From Candidatus Aenigmatarchaeota archaeon (lineage in GTDB: Archaea; Aenigmatarchaeota; Aenigmatarchaeia; CG10238-14; SCSR01): DNA of 29,948 bases. Numbering within the stretch: position 1 is the first letter of the stretch; each line of letters begins with the position of its first letter. Both the position numbers and the translations under genes were made by a program. The notes under the pieces were generated by a model that saw only the letters and a program-made list of their open reading frames with translations, made no database searches and had not been told where the DNA came from. Positions 1-8,408 of the stretch are shown here, piece by piece. Where the stretch lies: positions 1 through 29,948 of the forward strand of contig JASEGN010000003.1 of assembly GCA_030018055.1 (NCBI GenBank), written 5' to 3'.

Positions 1-473
1 CTTAGTTCTTCATATTCCATCGCTCTATGTTCAGGTCTATATTGGCTTTTTTCTTATCCACGTTTATCGTATTCCACTAGATATATTATATATAGATAGG
101 CTGACAAAATTGTTGTCACGCTTTACTGATGTTAATGCCGTCGCGGTTCAGTTAACCATGTTGACGGAATACCAATAACTGTCTCTTCTACGGAAGATAA
201 AATTTCTACTGAGTCTTAACTCATGTAAGACATGATAATCTTCTCTATAACATAATCTTAAATTCAATGTTCTCTAATGGTTTTTCCATCTCTTCTTTAA
301 AAAGAAAAAACTGTTTTATTTTTTTAATAATTCACATAAATTATTTTTTCTTAGTCAAAGGAACTTCATTTTTCTTGTTTTTCAAATTTCACTGGAAAAG
401 AGGTGTTCCGAAAGTCTTATATTAAAAACATAAGATTAATTATATAGAAATATATAGAAAATAAGTGGTAGAA
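1..473. other. Leading intergenic region with several hairpins; possible structured RNA
   Basis: No credible protein gene is visible. A very AT-rich stretch at 78-97 resembles a TATA box. Downstream lie three inverted repeats: TGACAA/TTGTCA at 102-118 with a 5-nt loop; a nested stem CCGTC/GACGG (138-142 with 163-167) enclosing GGTT/AACC (145-148 with 154-157); and GTCTTA/TAAGAC at 213-231 with a 7-nt loop. This suggests a small structured RNA, but it matches no class I can name: no tRNA fold and no clear C/D boxes. A minus-strand ATG at 18-20 opens a frame that runs off the left edge and could be the start of a neighbouring gene. The region nearer 473 carries the promoter of the next gene. 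Confidence 0.3.
441..457 (+). promoter_or_regulatory. TATA-like promoter of the first LAGLIDADG gene
   Basis: Two TATATAGAAA-like repeats lie about 17-33 nt upstream of the ATG at 474. In archaea a TATA box is typically centred about 26 nt before the transcription start, so this placement suggests a leaderless or nearly leaderless transcript. No Shine-Dalgarno sequence is seen before the start codon. Confidence 0.45.
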
Positions 474-1946
474 ATGAAAAATAGATTTATAACCTTCAAT
501 GGAAGGGTTTACAGACAAGGCAATAGTTTTTCTACGTATATTCCAATAGAAGTAAGAAAGGTGATAAAATTAAACAATCACGAAATTTTAGAAGTAAAAA
601 TAAAGAAAAGAAATAGTTGGTACATTGGTACTTTTTCTCATGGACGTTTGATAATTCCATGTCATATCACAAAGGCCAATAAACTAAATGTAGGAGAAAA
701 ATACACATTCTCTATAAGGAAAGTTAATGTCAGCATGAACATAAAGCCTTTTAACAACTCCTCCACTTTAGATTTATCACAATTTTTACATGAAAAAACA
801 ATTCAAGGAAGGATTATGAAGAGCATTGTTAAAAACCAGAAACTAATCGTTATTAGCACGAAAGCTGTAAGGCGGAAGGTAGCTTACATTTCATTAAATC
901 GCTTCATAAGTAAAGAAGATCTAGGAACTATATTAGGTTACATACTTTCAGAAGGAGCCAAATGTAATGGAGGTAGAGTTGTATTTGTAAATAAGGAAGC
1001 AACGCTTTGTAAAGAATTTTTAGATAGTTTAACCAAAATTTTATCAGAAAAAATAGACTTTAAGATAACATGCATATACAATCCACATCGAACGGATAAT
1101 GGTAACTTAAAACAACTTCTAAACCACTTTAAAAGGTTAACCAAAATTTCTTCCTTAAAAAGAATCGATAGGAAGCGTGCTGGAAATCCCATATTTCAAA
1201 TTGTAATCAATAATGTAGCGCTTAACGACTTTTTATTAACAACTTTAAATCAAGTAGTTACCAACCGAAGTTCTAAAGATTTAGAAGACGTAATCATTTC
1301 GCGAGCATTAAAAGGTGATGGAAGTTTATCTATATCCTTAAAAGAAAATAGAACTAGATTGAATATAGCTGAAACAAATCCTATTTTTCAACAATTTTAC
1401 GCAAGGTATTGTGAGCTAAATGGTTTACATGTTTGTGAAATAAATTCAAGAAGAGGATTAACAGTTTCATGTCCATTTGAAGGGTTACTCCACCTTTATA
1501 AAATTGAAGCTTTTAAAGGAACTGTTCAACATCCAAGGCTTCTTGCGGCAATTGGTTTAAGTTTAGCACAAAAGAGAACAAGATACATTAAAGTACTTAT
1601 GCAATTGGATGAAAAGGCAATTAAAGGGTTTAATTTAGAAGATATAATGCGAATCTATGGGACGAGAAATCGTAGTAAATGTGTAATTCGACTCCTGTGC
1701 ATGCTTCATCATAATTTCATTAAAAGAATAAAAATTTCTAACTCAGCACCAGTAGCCAGATCGGTTTACAAAGCTACAGAGAAAATAGAGAATCTTTTAA
1801 TATTATTGAGTAGATGGAAAAAAGAATATGAAAGATTAAAAAAAGAATTAGGCACTAAAGATGTGATTGAAACTATGGAGAAAGTAAAAATTATATTTCC
1901 AGGAAAGAATTTTCAAAGAAAGTTAAGTAATAAAGTTAAGCTTTAA
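474..1946 (+). CDS. Freestanding AbrB-like + LAGLIDADG + winged-helix protein (copy 1)
   Basis: This is a 490-residue protein. The N-terminal ~85 residues hold two AbrB/SpoVT-like beta-hairpin units: RVYRQGNSFSTYIPIEVRK followed by a hydrophobic LEVKI strand, and GRLIIPCHITKANKLNVG. Two LAGLIDADG-type helices follow, LGTILGYILSEG near residue 150 and ISRALKGDGS near 277. Both end in an acidic residue (E, D), so metal-dependent cleavage is possible. The C-terminus (about residue 387 on) looks like a winged helix followed by a charged helix. It lies in no intein or intron that I can see. Family knowledge: LAGLIDADG proteins are homing endonucleases, but the fold is also used in the transcription regulator WhiA. 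A regulator or a solitary endonuclease are both possible. I chose ATG 474 over GTG 465 because of the TATA spacing. A paralogue lies at 19691-20989. The 3' end overlaps the convergent radical SAM gene by 24 nt. Confidence 0.7.
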   Translation: MKNRFITFNGRVYRQGNSFSTYIPIEVRKVIKLNNHEILEVKIKKRNSWYIGTFSHGRLIIPCHITKANKLNVGEKYTFSIRKVNVSMNIKPFNNSSTLDLSQFLHEKTIQGRIMKSIVKNQKLIVISTKAVRRKVAYISLNRFISKEDLGTILGYILSEGAKCNGGRVVFVNKEATLCKEFLDSLTKILSEKIDFKITCIYNPHRTDNGNLKQLLNHFKRLTKISSLKRIDRKRAGNPIFQIVINNVALNDFLLTTLNQVVTNRSSKDLEDVIISRALKGDGSLSISLKENRTRLNIAETNPIFQQFYARYCELNGLHVCEINSRRGLTVSCPFEGLLHLYKIEAFKGTVQHPRLLAAIGLSLAQKRTRYIKVLMQLDEKAIKGFNLEDIMRIYGTRNRSKCVIRLLCMLHHNFIKRIKISNSAPVARSVYKATEKIENLLILLSRWKKEYERLKKELGTKDVIETMEKVKIIFPGKNFQRKLSNKVKL

Positions 1947-3041
1947 TTCTTTAGCAAAATCTATTGCTTCTTCCATTTCTTTTTTAGAAACACACCTATT
2001 TATTTCAGGGTATTCATGAGCCTTAAACTCTGGGCGAAATTGTTCCATCACATTAACAATGACTTTGTTGCGGAGATTATTAGCTATCCATTCTAGGACA
2101 GGTTTTGTGCAACAATTAACATGATTAGGTAGAACTAAATGCCTTATTGTCATCTCGGTAGTTAATGAAGCCATTTTATGATTTCTAGCCACTATGTCAA
2201 AATATTTTGGAATTTTCGACAACCTTAATGCACATTCATTTTTACCATATTTAAAATCAGAGAGGTGCATATCTACGACTCCATCCAGAATTTTCATGGT
2301 TTTTTCACTCATATAAAAATTACTATTCCAGATTGTTGGTATATTTACTTTACATTTTTTTAAGGCTTCCAGGATCCAGAGTAAACTTGGTGTTGGTTCA
2401 CCACCAACAAAATTAACATTCCGTGCACCTCCATTTCTTCGCATTTCAATCATTAGTGCTAAATCTTCTGGAAGAATCTTCTCGCCACGTTCGTACCACT
2501 GGCTAATTGTATAGTTTTGACAGAACTGACATTGTAGGGTACATCCCATGAAGAAAATCGTATGGCTAGGGATTATGTAAAATTCTTCACCCATGTGTAT
2601 GAATTCGGAAGAAATTAAGCATTCATTAGCAACTTTACAAAAACCTTTCTTGTTCTCTAACCTATTAACTCCACATTTTCTTTCACAAAGCTCGCAAGAT
2701 TTCATGATTATTTTTGTGAGTAGAATTTTTAAGTCAAGTAAAGAAAATTTTGGAATTTTTAAATCTTCCAGTTTAAGCTTTTTCTCATCTATTTTTTTCA
2801 CAACTTTGTAAAATTCTTTCGTAGCTTTCATATGCAATTCCCAAAGTTCATCTTCAGTTAACGTTTTTTCATCATTAATACCAATACACGATATTCTTTT
2901 TGTTATTTGAAATTTTGCGGGTAACTCATTTTTTGCTACTTTTACGTATCTTGGTAAAATTTTTTTAACTAAATGATATTCCAGACTGTTAATTGCATCA
3001 AATCTAACAAGTGGCCAAACCATAACTAAATTTTTAATCAT
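1923..3041 (-). CDS. Radical SAM protein, PflX-like (COG1313-type)
   Basis: This is a 372-residue protein. Around residue 115 it has a cysteine cluster CELCERKCGVNR followed by GFCKV, typical of the archaeal and bacterial PflX-like radical SAM family. The radical SAM cluster motif CTLQCQFCQN (CxxxCxxC) and the SAM-binding GGEPTPS segment follow. The first ~110 residues form an extension rich in charged helices, with no motif I recognise. The substrate is unknown. Members resemble pyruvate-formate-lyase activases, but no glycyl radical enzyme lies nearby. ATG 3041 is preferred to TTG 3044. It is the last gene of a minus-strand run with transketolase and the coiled-coil ORF, and its 3' end overlaps the convergent LAGLIDADG gene. 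Confidence 0.8.
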   Translation of the reverse strand: MIKNLVMVWPLVRFDAINSLEYHLVKKILPRYVKVAKNELPAKFQITKRISCIGINDEKTLTEDELWELHMKATKEFYKVVKKIDEKKLKLEDLKIPKFSLLDLKILLTKIIMKSCELCERKCGVNRLENKKGFCKVANECLISSEFIHMGEEFYIIPSHTIFFMGCTLQCQFCQNYTISQWYERGEKILPEDLALMIEMRRNGGARNVNFVGGEPTPSLLWILEALKKCKVNIPTIWNSNFYMSEKTMKILDGVVDMHLSDFKYGKNECALRLSKIPKYFDIVARNHKMASLTTEMTIRHLVLPNHVNCCTKPVLEWIANNLRNKVIVNVMEQFRPEFKAHEYPEINRCVSKKEMEEAIDFAKELKLNFIT

Positions 3042-3171
3042 CAAAGATTAATAATGATTTTTTACATTAGGCATGTGGATATACAAGCACTTATACAAGA
3101 CTATCAAGTCCTTATTCTTTTATCCAATTCCACACTTTCATAAGACCTAAGATAACTTGGTTTAAACTCCA

Positions 3172-4338
3172 TTACAATCTCCTTAAGTATGCCTCTGGCT
3201 CCAGCAACTCATTCAAGCTGGGGGGTGTTCTACTAATTGCATCATGGACTTGTTTAAATGAAGCGAATTTAGGATATAAAGACGATATGAACTTTCTTCC
3301 AACTAAAAGAATAGGATCTTCTACAGCTTTTCTCTTAGAATATGTAAGATAGTTTATGTCGGCGCTTAGACTACGAAATACTACAAATTCTACTGAGCCA
3401 GCACGCAAGGCGCGACAAACTGTTTTTGCTTCCCAAATTTTTTCTAGCTCATCATAATCTTCTGGTGATATCTTCTTCCTTACTTCATTTTCACTTGCAG
3501 CTAAAGCATCAAGCTTCTCATACTTCATTACACCAGCTTTAACAAAATGCTCATAGACCTTTGCTCTGGGTGGTAAAAGGCTAGAGTTGACAAAGAAATT
3601 TTCCATCATTTCAGGATCCTTAAGAGTCCAATAAGCACCTCGAATGAAATTTTCTTTCAGAATTTTTCTTTTTAATTCATGGTTTTGTTTCAAGTACTCA
3701 TATTCAACAGCTAGTGGCTTTTGCATGAGCAAATGAACATAACTTTCAGCCAGGATAGATTTACATCCCCCATTATAGAAGAGATTTGCGGATCCAAGTG
3801 CTTTGCTCATTCCTTCTTTTTTCCTTTGTTGATCAAATAACTTTAACACATAATACTCTAAATAATTGGATAAGATTATCCTATCTTGAAGCGATAAATA
3901 CAGAGTTTCCAAGGAATTTGTAGTCTCAACAACATCAGAAAAGTATAAACAAAAGTTAACAAAGTTTTCTTTAAGTAAAGACTTTATTTCATCCTGCCTA
4001 TTTTCTTTTAAATTTTCGTACAATCTCTTAACATAATCCTTTCCATCATCTGGTATTCTTTGGAGTTGTGATTGTAAGACATAGCTATCAATTTCACCTG
4101 CATCAACAAATTCCAATTTATAGGGAATAGAAAGTTTGGTAAAATATTCTATCTTACCTATTGTTTCACCCTTGATTTTATCTATTTCCTCTTCGAATTC
4201 CTTCAATGTTAATGATTTTAGATCGTTCCTTATACGTTTCGCTTCCCGCTGAAGTATTTTAATTTGAGTTCTCTTTTCTTCTATACTCTTTGCTATTCTT
4301 TCTATTTCCTCTTCCAATCCCATATAAACTCTTTCCAT
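3172..4338 (-). CDS. Hypothetical protein with N-terminal coiled coil
   Basis: I do not recognise this 388-residue protein. Residues about 5-60 are a strong heptad-like coiled coil rich in E, K, I and L (LEEEIERIAKSIEEKR and onward). The rest appears all-helical, with no transmembrane segment, signal peptide or cysteine motif. It contains a conserved-looking SLQDRIILSNYLEYYVL segment and a GSANLFYNGGCKS segment. A second in-frame Met six codons in (MGLEEE) is an alternative start. It sits 49 nt downstream of the transketolase C subunit on the same strand, so co-transcription is likely. That does not establish a function in sugar metabolism. Confidence 0.6.
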   Translation of the reverse strand: MERVYMGLEEEIERIAKSIEEKRTQIKILQREAKRIRNDLKSLTLKEFEEEIDKIKGETIGKIEYFTKLSIPYKLEFVDAGEIDSYVLQSQLQRIPDDGKDYVKRLYENLKENRQDEIKSLLKENFVNFCLYFSDVVETTNSLETLYLSLQDRIILSNYLEYYVLKLFDQQRKKEGMSKALGSANLFYNGGCKSILAESYVHLLMQKPLAVEYEYLKQNHELKRKILKENFIRGAYWTLKDPEMMENFFVNSSLLPPRAKVYEHFVKAGVMKYEKLDALAASENEVRKKISPEDYDELEKIWEAKTVCRALRAGSVEFVVFRSLSADINYLTYSKRKAVEDPILLVGRKFISSLYPKFASFKQVHDAISRTPPSLNELLEPEAYLRRL

Positions 4339-4387
4339 TTAAAATTTTAATCACATAAGCAAAGTCGTTGAATACTACTTTATTTTT

Positions 4388-5350
4388 TTAAAGTATATCT
4401 TTTACTCTATCGCATATGCTTCTAACATCCATTGAATATTTTTCTAACAATTCCTCCGGCTTTCCTGATTCTGCGAAGGTATCCTTAATTCCTATATATC
4501 TTCTTTCCGTGGGGCAATTCTCTGATAATAATAGTTGATCGACAGCACTTCCTAACCCACCTATGATATTATGGTCTTCAGCTGTTACGATTCCTTTTGT
4601 TTCGTCAGCTGCTCGTAGAATAATATCTTTTGGCAATGGTTTGAGTGTAAGAATATCTATTACTTCAGTCTTTATACCCTCTTCATTCAGCTTATCAGAA
4701 GCCTCTAAAGCTAGGTGAGTCATGTACCCCGTAGAGAGGATTGCCACATCTTTGCCATATTCCCTTAACTTGTAACCATTTCCTCTTTTCAGATTAATTT
4801 TAAAATCAAAATAGTTAGGATATATTACGGGAACATCAGGCCTCATTAACCTAAGATAAACTGGTCCTTCATACTCTACCATAGCTTCTGTTGCTCTATA
4901 AGTTTGTACAGCATCTGAAGGACAAACTATTATCATATTTGGTATGGACCTCATCATTCCAATATCCTCAATAGCCTGATGTGAAACACCATCCTCACCT
5001 GTAACTATTCCACCATGGCTACCTACAATTTTTACATCCAGATTAGGAAAAGCAATGCTTTGTCTAATCTGTTCTATACCACGAGGAATAAACACAGCAA
5101 AGGTATTAGTAATTGGTTTGAAACCTTCTAAAGCAAATCCAGCAGCTGAACATTGCATGTCAGCTTCTGATACACTCATTTGGAAATACCTGTCAGGGTA
5201 CGTTCTTGCAAATTTACCCGTTCTTAAAGATTCACCCAAATCAGCATCGAGAACTACCAGCTTATCATATCTTCCTCCTAAGTCTAAAAGTGCATCACCA
5301 TATGCGTTTCTTATATTAAACTTCTTACCCTGCTCGTAATTCAAATTCAT
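4388..5350 (-). CDS. Transketolase, C-terminal (pyrimidine-binding) subunit
   Basis: This 320-residue protein covers the Pyr and C-terminal domains of transketolase. Archaea often split the enzyme into two genes. Conserved parts are the catalytic glutamate region MSVSEADMQCSAAGFALEG (the glutamate activates the thiamine diphosphate pyrimidine ring), ITNTFAVFIPRG, SHGGIVTGEDGVSHQAIEDIG, and the C-terminal VIDILTLKPLPKD and TAEDHNIIGGLGSAV. It works with the N subunit encoded just upstream, moving two-carbon units between sugar phosphates (non-oxidative pentose phosphate route, erythrose-4-phosphate and pentose supply). The start overlaps the end of the N-subunit gene by 26 nt, indicating translational coupling. 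Confidence 0.92.
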   Translation of the reverse strand: MNLNYEQGKKFNIRNAYGDALLDLGGRYDKLVVLDADLGESLRTGKFARTYPDRYFQMSVSEADMQCSAAGFALEGFKPITNTFAVFIPRGIEQIRQSIAFPNLDVKIVGSHGGIVTGEDGVSHQAIEDIGMMRSIPNMIIVCPSDAVQTYRATEAMVEYEGPVYLRLMRPDVPVIYPNYFDFKINLKRGNGYKLREYGKDVAILSTGYMTHLALEASDKLNEEGIKTEVIDILTLKPLPKDIILRAADETKGIVTAEDHNIIGGLGSAVDQLLLSENCPTERRYIGIKDTFAESGKPEELLEKYSMDVRSICDRVKDIL

Positions 5351-6245
5351 ATAATTTCACTTTAAGCTTTTCCGCCTTTTCTTTTAAGTACCTCATACCA
5401 TCTTCGTATTCAATTTTGTTTGGGGCTCTACCATGCGAGCCTACGACATTTTCCATCATGGGTATTCCTTTTGATTTAATTGTATTTACAATTACGGCCG
5501 TAGGTTGATTATCATTTCTTCTTTCTTTCGCCTCTTTAAATGCATTCGTCAAGAAATTATAGTCATGCCCATCTAGTTCCATTTCTTTTCTATCCTCAGT
5601 CCATTTAACTTCCTCACCAATGACATACCATCCAAACGCTTCCCATTTTTTTCTTATTGGATATATTTCCCAAGTAATTCCATCTATTCTTTCTCCATTA
5701 TGGTCAATAATTGCGCACACATTGCCTAATTTATGGTAAGAAGCATTTTTTGCAGCTTCCCATATTTGGCCCTCATTAATCTCACCATCTCCAAGTAGAC
5801 AATATACCATAGAATCTACTTTCTTCAATCTCAGAGCCATGGTAACACCGTTTGCTATCGATAACCCTTGACCAAGACTTCCCGCTTGTGCTTCTACACC
5901 TGGTGTATTGGTGAAAACATGACCTTGAAGTATTGAATTTATTTTTCTAAGGGTATAGAGCTTTTCTCTTGGAAAATAGCCACATTTTGCTAAAATAGCG
6001 TAAAGAGCAGGTGCTTTATGTCCTGCTGAGAGTATAAACCTATCTCTTTCTTCCCACTTTGGATTTTTTGGGTCATGTTTCATTATACCATGTTTAGGAT
6101 GATACAAAGAAACTAAAATATCAGTACAGGAAAGAGAACCACCAGTATGGCCTGAGCCAGCTTTGTATAGCATATCAATAACATCCATTCTAACTTCAGT
6201 AGCGAACAACTCAAGTTCCAAATCATTAACAGAGTAACTATGCAT
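5325..6245 (-). CDS. Transketolase, N-terminal (TPP-binding) subunit
   Basis: This 306-residue protein is the pyrophosphate-binding half of transketolase. Visible are SGHTGGSLSCTDILVSLY, LSAGHKAPALYAIL, GSLGQGLSIANG and the thiamine diphosphate/Mg motif beginning GDGEINEGQIWEAAKNA and ending at DHNGERIDG. The histidines of SGHTGG and SAGHKAP correspond to active-site positions of the family. It pairs with the C subunit encoded by the next gene, which overlaps its 3' end. Length fits the split archaeal form. The gene starts 69 nt downstream of the tRNA-Leu on the same strand and heads the run tktN-tktC-coiled-coil ORF-radical SAM. Confidence 0.92.
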   Translation of the reverse strand: MHSYSVNDLELELFATEVRMDVIDMLYKAGSGHTGGSLSCTDILVSLYHPKHGIMKHDPKNPKWEERDRFILSAGHKAPALYAILAKCGYFPREKLYTLRKINSILQGHVFTNTPGVEAQAGSLGQGLSIANGVTMALRLKKVDSMVYCLLGDGEINEGQIWEAAKNASYHKLGNVCAIIDHNGERIDGITWEIYPIRKKWEAFGWYVIGEEVKWTEDRKEMELDGHDYNFLTNAFKEAKERRNDNQPTAVIVNTIKSKGIPMMENVVGSHGRAPNKIEYEDGMRYLKEKAEKLKVKLYEFELRAG

Positions 6246-6313
6246 GAATTAAGATAAAAAATAAATTTTAAATACTTTACACCGAATTTTTCCTTTCTTA
6301 AAAATTGTTGCTA

Positions 6314-6399
6314 TGCGGGAGGTGGGATTTGAACCCACGAAGGCACTAAGCCACAGGAGCCTCAGTCCTGCCGAATTGACCAGACTATCGAACTCCCGC
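6314..6399 (-). tRNA. tRNA-Leu (anticodon GAG)
   Basis: Read on the minus strand, this is an 86-nt class II tRNA. The acceptor stem is GCGGGAG/CTCCCGC with discriminator A. The D stem is CGA/TCG with a GGTC loop element. The anticodon stem is CAGGA/TCCTG around the loop CTGAGGC, so the anticodon is GAG (leucine, CUC). A long variable arm with a GGC/GCC stem follows, then the T arm GTGGG/CCCAC with loop TTCAAAT. The 3' CCA is not encoded. No intron is visible. It lies between the end of the Lhr-like gene and the transketolase N gene. Confidence 0.95.
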
Positions 6400-6412
6400 A
6401 AATTAATTTTTC

Positions 6413-6428
6413 CTTTAAAATTTAAAAT
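6413..6428 (-). promoter_or_regulatory. TATA-like box of tRNA-Leu
   Basis: On the minus strand a palindromic TTTTAAATTTTAAA lies about 15-28 nt upstream of the mature tRNA 5' end. This is near the usual archaeal TATA position for a tRNA promoter, allowing for a short 5' leader. Confidence 0.45.
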
Positions 6429-6453
6429 ACTCAATATTTAGTTTTAACTAGAG

Positions 6454-7803
6454 TTAAGGATTAAGCCAAATTAATCCCAATTTTTCCAATTGTCTACAAA
6501 CTCTCAAAAATTCATCCAAGCTCAAGCGCTTATAAGGATAAGCGTTTTTTATAATTTCGAACGCCTTTTCAACATCCATTCTACCAAAATCTAAGGTTAA
6601 ACCGACTATTTGATGTGCTAAAACATCCAAAGATTTTTCATGAAATTTTATTTTTTCTAGCTCTTCCACCAAAGCCTTTCTTGCAACTACAGCTGACTCA
6701 AAAACATCATCCTCATTTGTAGCAATAATTTTTCCTTTGCTGATTTTTTCTAGGACATGACCTGAGCGACCAATTCTTTGTATGGCTTGTGTTACTTGCC
6801 TTGGGCTCATATATTGCAGAACTTGTTCTATAGCTCCTATATCGATACCAAGCTCCAGGCTAGATGTTGCTATCAGAGATCTTAATTTCTCCTGCTTAAA
6901 CTCCTTTTCAACTCTAATTCTAATTTCTCTACTTAAGCTTGAGTGATGAACTTCAGTTGAAAAATCCTTTTTTAAAGTTTTAATTCTACTTGCAAGAATT
7001 TCAGCAAATTCTCTCGTGTTCGTAAACATCAAGGTTGCTTTGGATTTTTCAATTAGCTGCATAACCTCCCTTAATCTGGCAGAAGTCTCCCTTGAAGAAA
7101 AAATTTTCACTGCTAACTTTTTATCAACTGGCTCTGGCTTTGGTGAAATAACTTTAATTTCAAACTGTTTGGGAAAGATAACCTTTACAACTTCTATTGG
7201 CTCACCTGGTGATATGAAGCTTGCAACTTCTTCTGGAGAACCAATAGTTGCAGATAACCCGATTACTTGGAATTTTCCTGCTAATTCTCTCAATCTTCTT
7301 AGACCAATCGTCAATTGACTACCACGTTTTGAATCTACTAGCTCATGTAATTCATCAACCACTACAAACCTAACGTTAGCAAGATGTTTTTTCATTTTCT
7401 TGCCAGGTAGAATCGCTTGAAGAGTTTCTGGAGTTAGAATTAAAAGGTGAGGTGGAAACTCCGCTTGCAGCTTTCTTTCGTAAGCAGCAGTATCACTATG
7501 CCTAACTCCAATATCTAGACCAAGCTCATTACACCACCATATCAATCTTTCAAGCATATCTCTATTGAGAGCTCTAAGTGGCGTTATGTACAGGGCAGCT
7601 ATCGGCTTCAACTTTTCTTTAATTATAAAATTTAATACTGGCCAGATGGCAGCCTCAGTTTTCCCGCTTGCAATAGGCGCTTGTAGTAAGATATTTTTTC
7701 TTTCCAAAATCTTTGGTATAGCTAATTTTTGAGATAAGGTTGGCTTTTCAAATCTTTTCTTAATTAACTCTTGTAAATTTTCGTTAAACAACTCAAATAC
7801 CAT
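6454..7803 (-). CDS. Lhr-like DEAD/DEAH helicase, short form
   Basis: This is a 449-residue superfamily 2 helicase. Visible motifs: Q-like PTLSQKLAIP; Walker A QAPIASGKTEA (residues 41-51); TPLRALNRDM; TPETLQA; DELH box (150-153); SAT (184-186); the second RecA domain with TNTREFAEILASR, SSLELGIDIG, and motif VI QRIGRSGH (342-349). The wording is closest to Lhr-type and Ski2-like helicases. Lhr proteins are usually about twice as long, with a complete winged helix and a large C-terminal core domain. This one stops just inside the winged-helix region (LEKLGLIWLNP), 54 bp before the tRNA. No continuation exists in any frame downstream. It may be a stable short form or a truncated gene. It follows the HAD gene by 4 bp. 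Confidence 0.8.
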   Translation of the reverse strand: MVFELFNENLQELIKKRFEKPTLSQKLAIPKILERKNILLQAPIASGKTEAAIWPVLNFIIKEKLKPIAALYITPLRALNRDMLERLIWWCNELGLDIGVRHSDTAAYERKLQAEFPPHLLILTPETLQAILPGKKMKKHLANVRFVVVDELHELVDSKRGSQLTIGLRRLRELAGKFQVIGLSATIGSPEEVASFISPGEPIEVVKVIFPKQFEIKVISPKPEPVDKKLAVKIFSSRETSARLREVMQLIEKSKATLMFTNTREFAEILASRIKTLKKDFSTEVHHSSLSREIRIRVEKEFKQEKLRSLIATSSLELGIDIGAIEQVLQYMSPRQVTQAIQRIGRSGHVLEKISKGKIIATNEDDVFESAVVARKALVEELEKIKFHEKSLDVLAHQIVGLTLDFGRMDVEKAFEIIKNAYPYKRLSLDEFLRVCRQLEKLGLIWLNP

Positions 7804-7807
7804 AGAA

Positions 7808-8395
7808 TCACAACAGCCTATTAAGTTCTTTTAAAAAATTTTCATGTGAAACATAATGAATTGTACGCATACCAAGACTAGCAGCTGTCTTGAGATTTTT
7901 ACTTTCGTTATCTACAAATATAATTTCGTTTGGTCTGCATGCTAATTTTTCAATGGCTTTTTTATAGATTTTTCTTTCTGGTTTTCTTGAGCTAATTTCA
8001 AATGAAGTAATTATAACATCAAAAATTTTGTTAAAGTAATATTTTTTCTTCCAATACAAGAAGTTTTCTTTTTCTGTATTTGACAAAAGCCCTACTTTAT
8101 ATTCTTTTCTAAGTTTTTTTATCAAAGTTATCATTCTGCGATAGGGTTTTAAAAATTTCAAATACATTTCTTGTGCTTCATTTATATCAAAACCAGATTT
8201 CAAATCTCTTCTAACATTTTCCCAATATTTTCCGATAGTTATTTTTCCTCTCTGGATAGGATCATGGTTTTGCTTTGCTATTTTATATATTTTATTAAAT
8301 TTGATGCCAGTGATTTTACTTAATCTTCTGCAAGTAAGTGGCAATGGGTCTGAAGCAAATACTCCACCTAGATCAAACAAAATAGCTTTAATCAT
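7808..8395 (-). CDS. HAD-superfamily hydrolase (HAD-IA type)
   Basis: This protein of 195 residues has the haloacid-dehalogenase fold. Motif I is ILFDLGGV near the N-terminus; the first Asp is the nucleophile, and the second Asp of classic DxD phosphatases is replaced by Gly, as in YihX-like members. Motif II is LLSNTEKE. The motif III lysine is in SRKPERKIYKKA. Motif IV is IIFVDNESKNLKTAASLGM. A small-molecule phosphatase role is likely, but the substrate cannot be told. ATG 8395 is preferred over TTG 8404 because an AGGAG element lies upstream and the hydrophobic MIKAILFDLGG strand starts there. It lies between the DMT transporter and the helicase with very short gaps. Confidence 0.82.
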   Translation of the reverse strand: MIKAILFDLGGVFASDPLPLTCRRLSKITGIKFNKIYKIAKQNHDPIQRGKITIGKYWENVRRDLKSGFDINEAQEMYLKFLKPYRRMITLIKKLRKEYKVGLLSNTEKENFLYWKKKYYFNKIFDVIITSFEISSRKPERKIYKKAIEKLACRPNEIIFVDNESKNLKTAASLGMRTIHYVSHENFLKELNRLL

Positions 8396-8408
8396 CTCTA
8401 CCAAACTC

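Noticed and set aside
211..231. Possible tRNA-Met anticodon arm (hairpin with CAT in the loop)
   Set aside because: The 7-nt loop in the best stem lacks U33 in the right place, and no acceptor, D or T arms can be found around it.
6249..6434. 61-residue minus-strand ORF over the tRNA
   Set aside because: It lies across the tRNA-Leu gene on the same strand and its protein has no recognisable pattern; it is a chance frame.
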